From Rhodoferax sp. (GTDB taxonomy: Bacteria; Pseudomonadota; Gammaproteobacteria; Burkholderiales; Burkholderiaceae_C), in contig JAIPCE010000021.1 of the NCBI GenBank assembly GCA_021738345.1, positions 1 through 32,310 on the forward strand: DNA of 32,310 nt, in the 5' to 3' direction. The translations under genes and the position numbers were made by a program. Positions 7,792 through 15,269 of this stretch are shown here, piece by piece (position 1 is the first letter of the stretch; each line of letters begins with the position of its first letter). The notes under the pieces are model-generated. The model had not been told where the DNA came from and ran no database searches. It saw nothing but the letters and a program-made list of their open reading frames with translations.

Positions 7792-8983
7792 ATGACCTTC
7801 CGTCGTACCGCCCTCGCTCTGGAAATGGCGCAGCAACTACTGCAGCCCTCTTTTCTTGACACAAGCTTACGCTCTGGTTTGTTTCTTTCGGGACCGCGGC
7901 GAGTGGGTAAGACCACGTTTCTCGCAACCGACCTGATTCCTGCTTTGGCAGAGAGGGGGTGCCATCGTCATCTACGTTGATCTGTGGAGTCAACCACAGG
8001 CAAATCCGGCAGATTTGGTTCACGGTGCCATTCAGAAGTCTTTAAACGCGCTGCAAATTCCTGGCTCCACAATTCTTCAGAAGTTGAAGCAGGTTTCCAG
8101 CTTTGAGGCTGGCGCTGCAGGCTTCAAATTTGGATTCAAGCTCGCAGACCTCGGTAAGGAAGGCGGAGTCAGCCTCGCCCATGCGTTCACCGAGCTCATT
8201 GACCAGGCCCAAACCAGCGTGGTGCTGATCGTTGACGAGGTGCAGCATGCTCTGGGAAGTGCTGAGGGCGGCAACATGCTCCACGCGCTGAAAGCAACAC
8301 GCGATGCGATCAACACGCGACCGGACACCCCGGGCTACTTTCTCTTTCTTGGAACGGGTTCGCACCGGGCTCGCGTGCAGGAACTTACCATCAAGGGCAA
8401 CCAGGCATTCAATGGTGCGGTAACGCACGAGTTTCCGGTGCTTGGCCGTGACTTTATTGAATACGTGCTGCACCGCGTCAAGCCACAATTGGGAAGTAAA
8501 ACCCCTTCTGCAGCTGTCACTGAAAAGGCGTTCAAAAAAATGGGAAGTCGCCCTGAAGAATTGATGAAAGCGCTCCATGTTTTACGCGAGTTGCCCCAGG
8601 GCGCTAACGCCGACGAGCATTTGCCCACCATCGCCCAGTCGCTGAGTGCTGCCGCAGCCGATGTAGAGATTCAAAAGATAGAAGCGCTTGGTCCACTTGC
8701 AGAAGCTGTTTTTTCACGTATTTGCAGTATTGGAGGTAACGTTAAAGGAGGGTTTACTGCAGACGCACTGAAAGAGTATTCGGTCAAAACCGGTCGCGAT
8801 GTCACAGCGCAGGAGGTTCAGGGCGTCATCGGTGTGATGACGGCTGCCAACTTGCTCATGCGAGTCAGTCACGGGCACTATGGCGTGACCGACAGCATTG
8901 TTGAAAAGGCGTGGGTCACGCGATTGCAGGCAGATACCCTCATGCGGTCTGACATGCTTCCGGACATCGGTGCGTCAGCCTGA
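7792..8983 (+). pseudogene. AAA-type ATPase gene with a +1 frameshift in a G run
   Basis: The first frame (7792-7980) starts MTFRRTALALEMAQQLLQPS, has a Walker A motif SGPRRVGKTTF and then hits a stop. Another frame carries on from about 7960 (AIVIYVDLWSQPQANPADLV), contains a Walker B-like VVLIVDEVQHAL and sensor-like FLFLGTGSHRAR, and ends at 8983. Removing one G from the five-G run at 7955-7959 joins the two into one product of about 396 residues. The joined protein resembles stand-alone ATP-binding proteins of the AAA/archaeal-ATPase kind, with a probable winged-helix C-terminus. Partner and role are unknown. Either a true frameshift or a homopolymer sequencing error would explain it; slippage-dependent expression is less likely. 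Confidence 0.75.
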
Positions 8984-9290
8984 TTCGCTGTACCGTCCGC
9001 CCCCGAATCTGGCCCTTGGCAAATGGGCAGGGGACTTCAGAGTCTGAGCAGGTCGCAGACAAACCCGAGCGTGGCATTGCGGGCGGGCGGCAAAGGGCAA
9101 ATTCATCAGGGTATGTGGCGCCACGGGAATCAGCACGATGTTGGCCTGTTTGCTGTCCTTCAGAACGTCACCGCAGTGCCCCTTGCCCTGCGGGTTGCCC
9201 AAGGCGCGGTGCGCCAGCGTATTTTCGGACCCGCGCGAGGCATGCACCATCTCATAAACCTAAGCCGGACAAGCCAGAACCGAACAACCG

Positions 9291-9354
9291 TTCGCGGCGA
9301 GGGCGCCGCTCCAACAAAAACAAAGCTCCGCTGGAGCGGCGCTCCCGCCGCGAA
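9291..9354. repeat. REP-like palindrome, 23-bp arms
   Basis: Left arm 9291-9313 begins TTCGCGGCGAGGGCG; right arm 9332-9354 is its reverse complement with two differences that still allow G-U pairs. The loop is 18 nt. GC-rich TTCGCGGC...GCCGCGAA palindromes of this kind are recurrent intergenic repeats in many Proteobacteria (established knowledge). It may act as a transcript-end stabiliser or terminator-like structure. Confidence 0.7.
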
Positions 9355-9592
9355 TGACTTTGATGTTTGAATTCTTCTCATGATTTGAAAAGATTGAATT
9401 TGTTCAGCAACCCCTTCCGGATATTCACATTTTTGGCTTTGAACTCCATCACCGTTTGGGTGACAGCGCTACGCACCCGACTGCGCCGCTGGCATCGCGC
9501 CTGGGGTCGTTACCAACGGCTGAATCGAGCACGTTCAACTCCAGACGTCCTGACCCCGTCGGAACCGTGGTGGCACCGATTTTCTTGTGTAG

Positions 9593-9612
9593 CTGCGGCT
9601 TCCTAGCCGCAG
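9593..9612. repeat. 8-bp hairpin at the break of the response-regulator remnant
   Basis: CTGCGGCT-TCCT-AGCCGCAG is a perfect hairpin that begins immediately past the stop codon truncating the response-regulator remnant. It may mark the edge of an inserted or recombined sequence. Confidence 0.5.
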
Positions 9613-9615
9613 TTG

Positions 9616-9690
9616 CTAGGTGCAAAGAAGATCGCGCAGATCCGGGTCGTCATCGACAACAAGAATGCGTGGGGAAGTCAGGTCGCTCAT
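9616..9690 (-). pseudogene. N-terminal stump of a response regulator
   Basis: Minus strand from ATG at 9690 reads MSDLTSPRILVVDDDPDLRD, then LLCT and a TAG at 9616-9618. ILVVDDDPDLRDLL is an unmistakable first strand and acidic pocket of a CheY-type receiver domain, but only 24 residues remain of the roughly 230 expected for an OmpR-type regulator. A small hairpin (9593-9612) begins right at the break. The start is divergent from the exported-protein/DUF2202 pair at 9846-10915, an arrangement often used for autoregulated two-component systems, so the regulator of that pair may have been lost here (inference). Confidence 0.75.
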
Positions 9691-9845
9691 GGTGGGGTGA
9701 AGGCAGTTTAAGCCATGGAAAGGAGACGCTGCATGCTATTGCTGCGGGTGATACCTTCGGCGACAAACGGATACACAGCGCGGCTGTCGTGACATGATGG
9801 CGCAACGCACGCGATGCATCCTACCAACACCCGGAAACAAGCACC

Positions 9846-10178
9846 ATGAACAAGCGCACTACTCTCCTCTCATTGTTGTTGCTGGTCGTGACGGGGTCGG
9901 TCTCTGCACAAGGGCAGTCAATTGACTCTGAGACTGCACAAGCTGCGCCGCTCAATCTTTCGTTGCCCAAAAAGGCAAGCCAGGACAAGGCCCCAGCGAG
10001 TCCAGCAGAAAGAACGGACGGCATGGCTGCAGGACAGTCAGATTCCACAATGACCAATGGGAAAAAAGATGGGGGGAGTAGTGCGCTGCGTTTGCCATAC
10101 GGGGCTGGCTTTGAAAATCGACAGCGTAGTACGGCAATGGGTGGAAGTGGACGGGGCGGCATGGGCCGTGGACGCTAA
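9846..10178 (+). CDS. Small exported protein of unknown function, 110 residues
   Basis: MNKRTTLLSLLLLVVTGSVS with AQGQ following is a clear Sec signal peptide. The mature part is low complexity (Ala, Ser, Lys, Asp) and ends in a glycine/arginine-rich tail, MGGSGRGGMGRGR. No domain recognised; probably a disordered periplasmic or secreted peptide. The next gene, a DUF2202 lipoprotein, starts 30 nt downstream, so they are likely one transcript. A similarly small, basic exported protein heads the other exported-protein operon in this window (28975-29244). Confidence 0.65.
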   Translation: MNKRTTLLSLLLLVVTGSVSAQGQSIDSETAQAAPLNLSLPKKASQDKAPASPAERTDGMAAGQSDSTMTNGKKDGGSSALRLPYGAGFENRQRSTAMGGSGRGGMGRGR

Positions 10179-10207
10179 GGGCCGAACTACTTCACATCGA
10201 GAAACTT

Positions 10208-10915
10208 ATGAAAACACAATTGACAAAAATCGCTGCTATCTGTCTTTCCACGCTTGCGCTAGGCGCATGCGGTGGCGGCGGTGACAACGCCGGCGCTATA
10301 GGCAATGGCGGGCCGCCGCTTGTCGTGGATGCCAATGGCGTGTCAAGCTTCAATGCCACAACGCTTGGAGCATCGCTGGTGGCATTGCCCATGGAAGCTC
10401 TTAGTGCGACCGAAAAGGAGTCTCTGCTGTTCATGCGCGAGGAAGAAAAACTGGCCCATGATGTCTACGCACAGCTCGACTTGCGTTGGGGCAGCAGCAC
10501 CCGCTCTTTCGGCAGTATTGCCAGCAGCGAAGCCACCCACACCGAGGCGGTACGGCAACTGTTGCTGCGCTATAGCCTCCCAGACCCCGCACCGGCTGCA
10601 GCGGGACAGTTCCAGAACACGGTCCTGCAGGGCCTGTACAACCAACTGACCACCGCCGGTGCCGTATCGTTGGCCGAAGCGTTAAAAGTGGGTGCGGCGA
10701 TCGAGGAAATAGACATGGTGGATATCAACAAGGCCATGCTCAGCATAGACAACCAGGACATGGTGCTGGTTTACCAAAACCTCCTGAAGGGCTCACGAAA
10801 CCACTTACGGTCGTTCGTCGGAAGTTTGGCCAATCTGGGCATTAGCTACGTGCCGCAATATATGCCGGCGGCTGATTATCAGCTGATCATTTCAACACCC
10901 ATGGAACGGGGCTGA
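10208..10915 (+). CDS. DUF2202 (ferritin-like) lipoprotein
   Basis: The 235-residue product starts with a lipoprotein signal peptide and lipobox LGAC (Cys21), followed by a Gly-rich stretch. The body has LSATEKESLLFMREEEKLAH, EATHTEAVRQLL, and later EIDMVDINKAML, NQDMVLVYQNLLKGSRNHLR, all matching the helical DUF2202 family, whose fold is ferritin-like. The Glu/His residues in EEEKLAHD, EATH and the final NHLR could bind metal, but no activity is established for the family. Likely anchored in a membrane and facing the periplasm. It follows the small exported protein gene by 30 nt. No terminator is evident after it. Confidence 0.88.
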   Translation: MKTQLTKIAAICLSTLALGACGGGGDNAGAIGNGGPPLVVDANGVSSFNATTLGASLVALPMEALSATEKESLLFMREEEKLAHDVYAQLDLRWGSSTRSFGSIASSEATHTEAVRQLLLRYSLPDPAPAAAGQFQNTVLQGLYNQLTTAGAVSLAEALKVGAAIEEIDMVDINKAMLSIDNQDMVLVYQNLLKGSRNHLRSFVGSLANLGISYVPQYMPAADYQLIISTPMERG

Positions 10916-11123
10916 ACTTCAGACGACACGCAACGAGGACATGCATGCATGGGTCGTGCACCGTCCTTCGACCCCGGTTGGCATCACCCGCGCCACTACA
11001 AGGCAACTTGGCCAGCCTGCAGCGCAGGGTGGCCCGTCGTTCAATCAGACGCGGGCCTTTGCTCCTGCGCTGGTGCCTTGGGGAAATACTGCACGCCAGC
11101 CAAAGACCACCAACAGCGCAAGG

Positions 11124-11309
11124 GTGCGATTCAAAGTGATGTGGACTCTTATTCCCTCGCCCCAGCGGGGAGAGGGTTAGGGTGAGGGTGAAGGGTGATG
11201 TTTTGCATTGTTGAAAGAAATCTGGAATCTGTGGCAGCCCCTCACCCCAGCCCTCTCCCCGCTGGGGCGAGGGGGAAAAACCGAATTGCCACATCACTTT
11301 GAATCGCAC
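11124..11309. mobile_element. 186-bp MITE-like element with perfect 21-bp terminal inverted repeats
   Basis: 11124-11144 (GTGCGATTCAAAGTGATG plus 3 nt) and 11289-11309 are perfect inverted copies. Just inside, a second long inverted repeat pairs the CCCTCGCCCCAGCGGGGAG region (from 11154) with its counterpart near 11248-11275, giving a strong nested hairpin. CAACAGCGCAA occurs on both flanks (11111-11121 and 11317-11327), 2 and 7 nt outside the terminal repeats, and may be a target-site duplication with slightly imprecise ends. No coding capacity; it would need a transposase in trans. Confidence 0.75.
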
Positions 11310-11358
11310 TCCAGCACAACAGCGCAATGACAGTTGGCTTCTGCGCGCGCAAAGATTT

Positions 11359-11596
11359 AACCTACTTTCCTTAGTTGGACGTGCCCGAGTGGGCTGCTGG
11401 CGGCGCGTCTGGGTAGGCGCGACGACGCTGCAGGCTACTGCCTGCAAGGAGGAGTAACGACCCCAGGCGCGTTGTCAGCGGCTCAATCGGGTACGTAGCG
11501 CTTTCACCCAAAAGGTGATGTCCTTCAAAGCCAATAAAGTGTGTGTTCATGCGGAGTTACCAACAAAAGTAAGCGGTCAACTAAGGAAAGTAGGTT
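11359..11596. mobile_element. Second inverted-repeat bounded segment, 238 bp, non-coding
   Basis: AACCTACTTTCCTTAGTTG (11359-11377) recurs as a perfect inverted copy at 11578-11596. The interior contains a 7-bp hairpin TGCAGGC-TACT-GCCTGCA (11429-11446) and no recognisable coding sequence. It begins 50 nt after the preceding MITE-like element. No clear flanking direct repeat was found, so mobility is an inference from the ends only. Confidence 0.55.
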
Positions 11597-11723
11597 TAAC
11601 ATTTGGCCATTTTGGCGTAATCAAGCTTGACGGTACAAAGTGTTCTGCATGTAACTCTGGCCGACTCTGGCACGCGTGATTCCAGTCGCACCGCTTATGG
11701 CAGATAACGAAACTGAAGCAATG

Positions 11724-11761
11724 GGCAGCCGGGGTTTGCTGTGCTGCCTGATGTAGCACAG
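11724..11761 (+). promoter_or_regulatory. Overlapping, mutually exclusive hairpins in the leader of the mgtC-like gene
   Basis: GGCAGC (11724-11729) can pair with GCTGCC (11743-11748); CTGTGCT (11739-11745) can pair with AGCACAG (11755-11761). The two stems share bases, so only one can form. This lies 29-66 nt before the start codon. A regulatory role is only a suggestion. Confidence 0.25.
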
Positions 11762-11789
11762 AAGCGCTACAAAGCAATATGGAGGAAAA

Positions 11790-12278
11790 ATGATGTGGCA
11801 AGAGATATGCAATACCGTGATGTCCGAATTCTCGGATATCCCTGACGCGGCCCAAATTACTCGCATCACCTTGCGCCTGCTGGTGGCGGCAGCCCTTGGC
11901 GGGCTATTGGGGTACGAGCGCGAACAGCATGGTAAGAGTGCGGGGGTGCGAACACACATGCTGGTGGCCATGGGAGCCGCTCTTTTTGTCCTGATTCCCC
12001 AGCAGTTGGGTGCATCTCCCACCGATTTAAGCCGTGTATTGCAGGGTTTGATTGCCGGGGTGGGTTTTCTTGGGGCCGGAAGCATTATTTTGGGGAACAA
12101 AGAAGTAGAGACTCGGGGGCTGACTACGGCTGCGGGCATATGGGTAACAGCAGCAATCGGCGTAGCGGCAGGAATAGGGCGGGAGTCGACCGCCGTGTTG
12201 AGCACTTTGATTGCCTTATTCGTGCTCTCTACCATTCCTTGGCTCCTGCGAGTTGGCAAAAGCGCGCCGAAAAAGTAA
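11790..12278 (+). CDS. MgtC/SapB-family inner-membrane protein
   Basis: 162 residues with four hydrophobic segments. MgtC signatures are visible: LRLLVAAALGGLLGYEREQH near residues 28-47, GVRTHMLVAMGAALF, QGLIAGVGFLGAGSIIL and GLTTAAGIWVTAAIGVAAG. The family sits in the inner membrane; MgtC of Salmonella affects magnesium homeostasis and F-type ATPase activity, but many members have unknown function. GGAGG (11779-11783) lies 6 nt before the ATG. Length is close to the short MgtC/YhiD type without the extra C-terminal ACT-like domain. The leader has competing hairpins, and the gene is followed after about 100 nt by a small metal-binding-type domain gene. Confidence 0.9.
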   Translation: MMWQEICNTVMSEFSDIPDAAQITRITLRLLVAAALGGLLGYEREQHGKSAGVRTHMLVAMGAALFVLIPQQLGASPTDLSRVLQGLIAGVGFLGAGSIILGNKEVETRGLTTAAGIWVTAAIGVAAGIGRESTAVLSTLIALFVLSTIPWLLRVGKSAPKK

Positions 12279-12379
12279 CACGACCGACAAAGCCAAATGG
12301 CCCAACGCCCCCAGCGTGGACACGGTTTTGCTCCCAAGCTTACAGTGTGCTCACTTGCTCCCTACACCTGTTGCAGTCT

Positions 12380-12595
12380 ATGGTCACTACCCATTTCGCA
12401 ATTCCAAGCATGTTTTCACAAAACGATGCTGACGCAGTGATGTTTGTGCTGCAAGACCTGCCCTGCATCCACGTTGCCGATGTGAACCTGGAACAGCGCA
12501 GCGCCTGGGCCGAGCACACCCGCTTTATCAGCCCAGAGGAGATTGCCTCGGCCCTGGAAGAAGCCGGCTACCTGGCTGCCATCTGCGCAAGCTGA
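12380..12595 (+). CDS. Small heavy-metal-associated (HMA-like) domain lacking the CxxC motif
   Basis: The 71-residue frame MVTTHFAIPSMFSQNDADAV ... VADVNLEQRSAWAEHTRFIS PEEIASALEEAGY has the beta-alpha-beta pattern of copper-chaperone HMA domains. In those, the loop after the first strand is M-x-C-x-x-C; here it is M-F-S-Q-N-D, so both metal-binding cysteines are gone. The only cysteines, in the middle and at the C-terminus, are not in that loop. There is no good ribosome-binding site, so it may be a decaying gene. It precedes a truncated NADH dehydrogenase gene by 10 nt. The family call is by pattern only. Confidence 0.5.
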   Translation: MVTTHFAIPSMFSQNDADAVMFVLQDLPCIHVADVNLEQRSAWAEHTRFISPEEIASALEEAGYLAAICAS

Positions 12596-12605
12596 GCGCA
12601 GCACC

Positions 12606-12728
12606 ATGGACACTAGCGCAGGCTGTCCCCACCTGGTGATTATTGGCGGTGGTTTTGGCGGGCCGGAGGCCACCCAAGCGTTACGCCCGTCAGTGCCGCC
12701 AGAAACGGTACATTGGCTGTTTCGTTAA
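12606..12728 (+). pseudogene. N-terminal stump of a type II NADH dehydrogenase-like flavoprotein
   Basis: MDTSAGCPHLVIIGGGFGGP followed by EATQALR is the Rossmann FAD-binding start (GGGFGG) of the pyridine nucleotide-disulfide oxidoreductase family, as in Ndh. After 24 residues the frame enters an interspersed repeat (12682-12725) and stops at 12726-12728, leaving 40 residues instead of the roughly 430 expected. The rest of the gene is not found downstream, where the NhaA gene begins on the other strand. Confidence 0.75.
12682..12725 (+). repeat. Interspersed 44-bp repeat, copy 1
   Basis: This stretch (core GTGCCGCCAGAAACGGTACA) occurs again in inverted orientation at 15653-15696 with about five differences. 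Copy 1 sits exactly where the NADH dehydrogenase reading frame breaks down. Confidence 0.75.
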
Positions 12729-13975
12729 GGCTTGCCCTGTTCGTACAGTTCGTACTTGGGCTCAGCCACTAGGAACGGACGGGTTTGATCATCGGTGTTG
12801 GCGGATGGGGCGTTGGCCGTTTTGGGCAGCGCGCGCGACAAAATGACAAGGCCCGCGATGGCCGAAAAAATCGACCCCGCATACACGCCCAGGCGCACCG
12901 GTGTTGCCAGCGCCGGATCGGTAAAGGCCAATGCGCCAACAAAAAAACTCATGGTAAAGCCCACACCCGCAATACAACCCACACCAACGATTTGCCACCA
13001 ATCGCCTGGCCTGTTGGCTTTGATGAGCTTGACTCCCAGGTAGGTCATCAAGACGATACCCATGGGTTTGCCCAGTGCCAGGCCCAGTGCTGCACCCAAG
13101 GTAATGGGGTGCGTCAGGTAATGACCCGCACCGTCCAGGCTGATGCCTGCATTGGCAAAGGCAAACACCGGCATGATGCCAAACAAAACCCAGGGTCTGA
13201 AGCTATGTTCCGCCTCATGCAGGGGGCTGTGGCCGTCTTTGGCTTTGAGCGGCACGCACGCTGCCACGATCACTCCGCCAATGGTGGGGCTAATGCCTGA
13301 TTGGTACATCACCACCCATAGCACGATACCTATCAAAACGTACAGGCCCACGGCCGCCAACTTGAATCGGTTCATCACCACCAGCACGGCACTGACGCCT
13401 GCAGCCATCAGAAGGTAGTCCGGAAAAACCTGCTCGGTGTAGAAAAAAGCCACGATCAAAATGGCCCCCAGATCGTCAACCACCGCTACCGCCAGCAAAA
13501 ACGCCTTCAGTGCGACCGGCACCCGATTGCCCAACAAGGACAACACCCCCAATGCAAAGGCAATATCGGTGGCCGCCGGAATAGCCCAGCCCTTGCTAAA
13601 GCCTGCACTGCCGGCTAGTGCCAAAAACACCAGCGCTGGCATGGCCATGCCGCCCGCGGCGGCCAGCACGGGTAGCAGCGCGGCCTTTGGGTTGGATAGC
13701 TGCCCCTCCAGCATCTCACGTTTGAGTTCCAGCCCGACGAAGAAAAAAAACAAGGCCATCAACGCGTTCTTGATCCAGTACGCCACCTTCATCTCAATGC
13801 CGCCGCCCGTGGGCCCAATGCTGAAAGAGGTGGCAAGGAGCGATTGGTACGCAGAACCCCAGGGTGAATTCACTACGACCATTGCCAACGCGGAGACAAA
13901 AACCAACAGAGTGCCTGGCACTGCGTCTTGCGGCAAAAAACCCAGGACTTTTTGTTCGGATGCGGCCGCGGTCAT
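12725..13975 (-). CDS. nhaA: Na+/H+ antiporter NhaA
   Basis: 416 residues, highly hydrophobic, about 11-12 membrane segments. NhaA hallmarks: FFFFVGLELKREMLEG (near 76-91), PAATDIAFALGVLSLLGNRV with Asp137, and LLAVAVVDDLGAI with the Asp167-Asp168 pair that binds Na+/Li+ and protons in NhaA. It exchanges external protons for internal sodium and supports pH and salt homeostasis. The ATG at 13975 is 13 nt after the stop of the CaCA antiporter gene, so the two are probably one operon. A TTG at 13996 would add 7 residues that overlap the previous gene and is less likely. Length fits the family. Confidence 0.95.
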   Translation of the reverse strand: MTAAASEQKVLGFLPQDAVPGTLLVFVSALAMVVVNSPWGSAYQSLLATSFSIGPTGGGIEMKVAYWIKNALMALFFFFVGLELKREMLEGQLSNPKAALLPVLAAAGGMAMPALVFLALAGSAGFSKGWAIPAATDIAFALGVLSLLGNRVPVALKAFLLAVAVVDDLGAILIVAFFYTEQVFPDYLLMAAGVSAVLVVMNRFKLAAVGLYVLIGIVLWVVMYQSGISPTIGGVIVAACVPLKAKDGHSPLHEAEHSFRPWVLFGIMPVFAFANAGISLDGAGHYLTHPITLGAALGLALGKPMGIVLMTYLGVKLIKANRPGDWWQIVGVGCIAGVGFTMSFFVGALAFTDPALATPVRLGVYAGSIFSAIAGLVILSRALPKTANAPSANTDDQTRPFLVAEPKYELYEQGKP

Positions 13976-13988
13976 GTTGTGGAGCTTT

Positions 13989-14945
13989 CTAGGCAATTGA
14001 GATCAAGTAGCCCGTGTAGGCTGCGTAGGACGTGAGAAATATCCAGCCTTCCCAGCGTTGCAAGGTGGCACCTGAGCGCGCAAAGTACACCAGCAGAGCT
14101 GTGGCACCCTGCATTACCCAAATGTCAAAACCGGCAATTTGAGGCGGAATGTCAATCGGCTGGATGACGGACGTGGTTCCCAGAATAAAGAACACATTAA
14201 AGATGTTGGACCCCACAATATTGCCGTAGGCCACATCGGCATGTTTGCGCAGCGCCGCCATCACCGAAGTCACCAACTCGGGCATGGAAGTGCCTACCGC
14301 CACAATCGTCAGCCCGATGACGGTGTCCGACACCCCCAACTCTTTGGCCATTGCAATGGAGCCGTCCACCAAAAAACGAGCCCCAAAAATCGTGATCGCA
14401 ATACCGCCCACCGCCATTGCCAGAGACAACGCCAGTTGGCGTGGCCCGCTGCGAGCGTCTTGCGCGCGGTGCTCGGCTACCAGCGCCGCCTCATCGGGTG
14501 CGCGCTTTTCCTGCAAATAGACATACACCACATACGCCAGCAAGCTGGCAAGAAACGCCACACCCACCAGCATGCCCATGCGCCCAGCCAGCACCACACC
14601 CAAGCAGGCCACAGCAGCGGCCGACATCATCATGGCATCGCGCCTGAAGCCCTTGGGGTTGACGGCCATTGGGTAAATCACCGCCGAGAGTCCCAGGATA
14701 AAGAGAATGTTGGCGATGTTGGAACCCACCACATTGCCCACCGCAATACCGGGCGAGCCGTTCAGCGCTGCGGTCACACTGGTCACCAGCTCGGGGGTCG
14801 AGGTGCCAAACCCCACCAACGTCAACCCAATCAGTAGCGGCGATACCCCCAACGACGTGGCCGACGCCACGGCCCCGCGCACCAACAACTCGCCACCCAC
14901 CAATAGCAACACCAGGCCCAGGCCAACAGATATCCAAACTTCCAT
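13989..14945 (-). CDS. Calcium/sodium antiporter of the CaCA superfamily (YrbG-like)
   Basis: 318 residues, about ten membrane segments in two inverted halves. Both alpha repeats are clear: LVGFGTSTPELVTSVTAALN with GNVVGSNIANIL in the first half, and IVAVGTSMPELVTSVMAALR with GNIVGSNIFNVF in the second. Acidic ion-binding residues (PEL in each) are intact. The half-way acidic loop (KRAPDEAALVAEHRAQDA) is typical. ATG at 14945 has GGGAG upstream at about 9 nt. The reading frame is open further upstream, but that sequence is a decayed antitoxin, not part of this protein. Followed by nhaA after 13 nt, giving a cation-homeostasis unit. Confidence 0.93.
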   Translation of the reverse strand: MEVWISVGLGLVLLLVGGELLVRGAVASATSLGVSPLLIGLTLVGFGTSTPELVTSVTAALNGSPGIAVGNVVGSNIANILFILGLSAVIYPMAVNPKGFRRDAMMMSAAAVACLGVVLAGRMGMLVGVAFLASLLAYVVYVYLQEKRAPDEAALVAEHRAQDARSGPRQLALSLAMAVGGIAITIFGARFLVDGSIAMAKELGVSDTVIGLTIVAVGTSMPELVTSVMAALRKHADVAYGNIVGSNIFNVFFILGTTSVIQPIDIPPQIAGFDIWVMQGATALLVYFARSGATLQRWEGWIFLTSYAAYTGYLISIA

Positions 14946-14974
14946 GCGCGTTATCTCCCAGTTGCGGGCACACC

Positions 14975-15258
14975 GGCCCATTGATTGCGATCGAAGTATG
15001 CCGCGAAACTTGGCAAACATGCCGGGATTTCCGCTAGGCGACAACATGCGAGGCAAACTCTTGCTTGGCAGGGCGTTCAGTGTTGCACGTTGCTCGAATC
15101 CGATGGAGGCGTTGACAAGTTCACGCAGAATCAGTCGGGCAGTCTCAAGTTCGCCATGGAGAAACAGTCGCAGCCTCATCCAATGGCGCCTGCGCAAAAG
15201 AAGCATCGCCTTGGACACGCTGAATGGCGGTTTCTTTGAAATTTCTGGTCAGTGTCAA
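14975..15258 (-). pseudogene. Frameshifted HTH antitoxin (HigA/COG3636-like)
   Basis: From a TTG at 15258 the minus strand reads LTRNFKETAIQRVQGDASFA then QAPLDEAAT. A frameshift near 15168-15176 then moves to the next frame, LFLHGELETARLILRELVNA SIGFEQ, and on to PSKSLPRMLSPSGNPGM. Joined, these match the helix-turn-helix regulators found as antitoxins beside RelE/HigB-like toxins (pattern: FKET-x-DEA-x-LFLNGEPETARLILRDLVNA-x-PSKSLHRMLSPxGNP). The C-terminal 20-25 residues are also eroded where the sequence runs into the leader of the CaCA gene. A matching toxin remnant lies 11 nt upstream. Confidence 0.7.
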
Positions 15259-15269
15259 ATCTTTTTTAC

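Larger units (their letters stand above)
8984..9615. other. Spacer without a supported gene; contains a REP-like palindrome
   Basis: A minus-strand frame of 91 codons (8975-9250) is open, but I recognise no domain and see no convincing start, so it is not called. The only structured item is the palindrome at 9291-9354. 9361-9590 shows nothing I can name. Confidence 0.5.
10916..11789. other. Gene-free stretch carrying two adjacent inverted-repeat elements and the mgtC-like leader
   Basis: Long frames on both strands here cross repeat palindromes and have no domain content, so none is called. The stretch holds a MITE-like element (11124-11309), a second inverted-repeat segment (11359-11596) and overlapping hairpins (11724-11761) before the next gene. 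Confidence 0.65.

Noticed and set aside
8975-9250. 91-codon minus-strand frame after the ATPase
   Set aside because: No recognisable domain, no ribosome-binding site, and the plus strand is equally open.
9731-9790. 19-codon plus-strand frame with GAAAGGAG 8 nt upstream
   Set aside because: Good ribosome-binding site, but the peptide (MLLLRVIPSATNGYTARLS) has no further support and is not close enough to the next gene to be a clear leader peptide.
10887-11447. 186-codon minus-strand frame spanning the MITE-like element
   Set aside because: It runs straight through the nested palindromes and has no domain.
11621-12337. Minus-strand frame of 238 codons across the mgtC-like gene
   Set aside because: Antisense to a well-supported MgtC-family gene; no recognisable motif.
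14139-14837. Plus-strand frame of 232 codons across the CaCA antiporter gene
   Set aside because: His/Gln/Arg-rich shadow composition, antisense to a clear antiporter.
14946-15218. N-terminal extension of the CaCA antiporter by about 91 residues
   Set aside because: The extra sequence is the decayed antitoxin read in the same frame; GGGAG before ATG 14945 supports the shorter protein.
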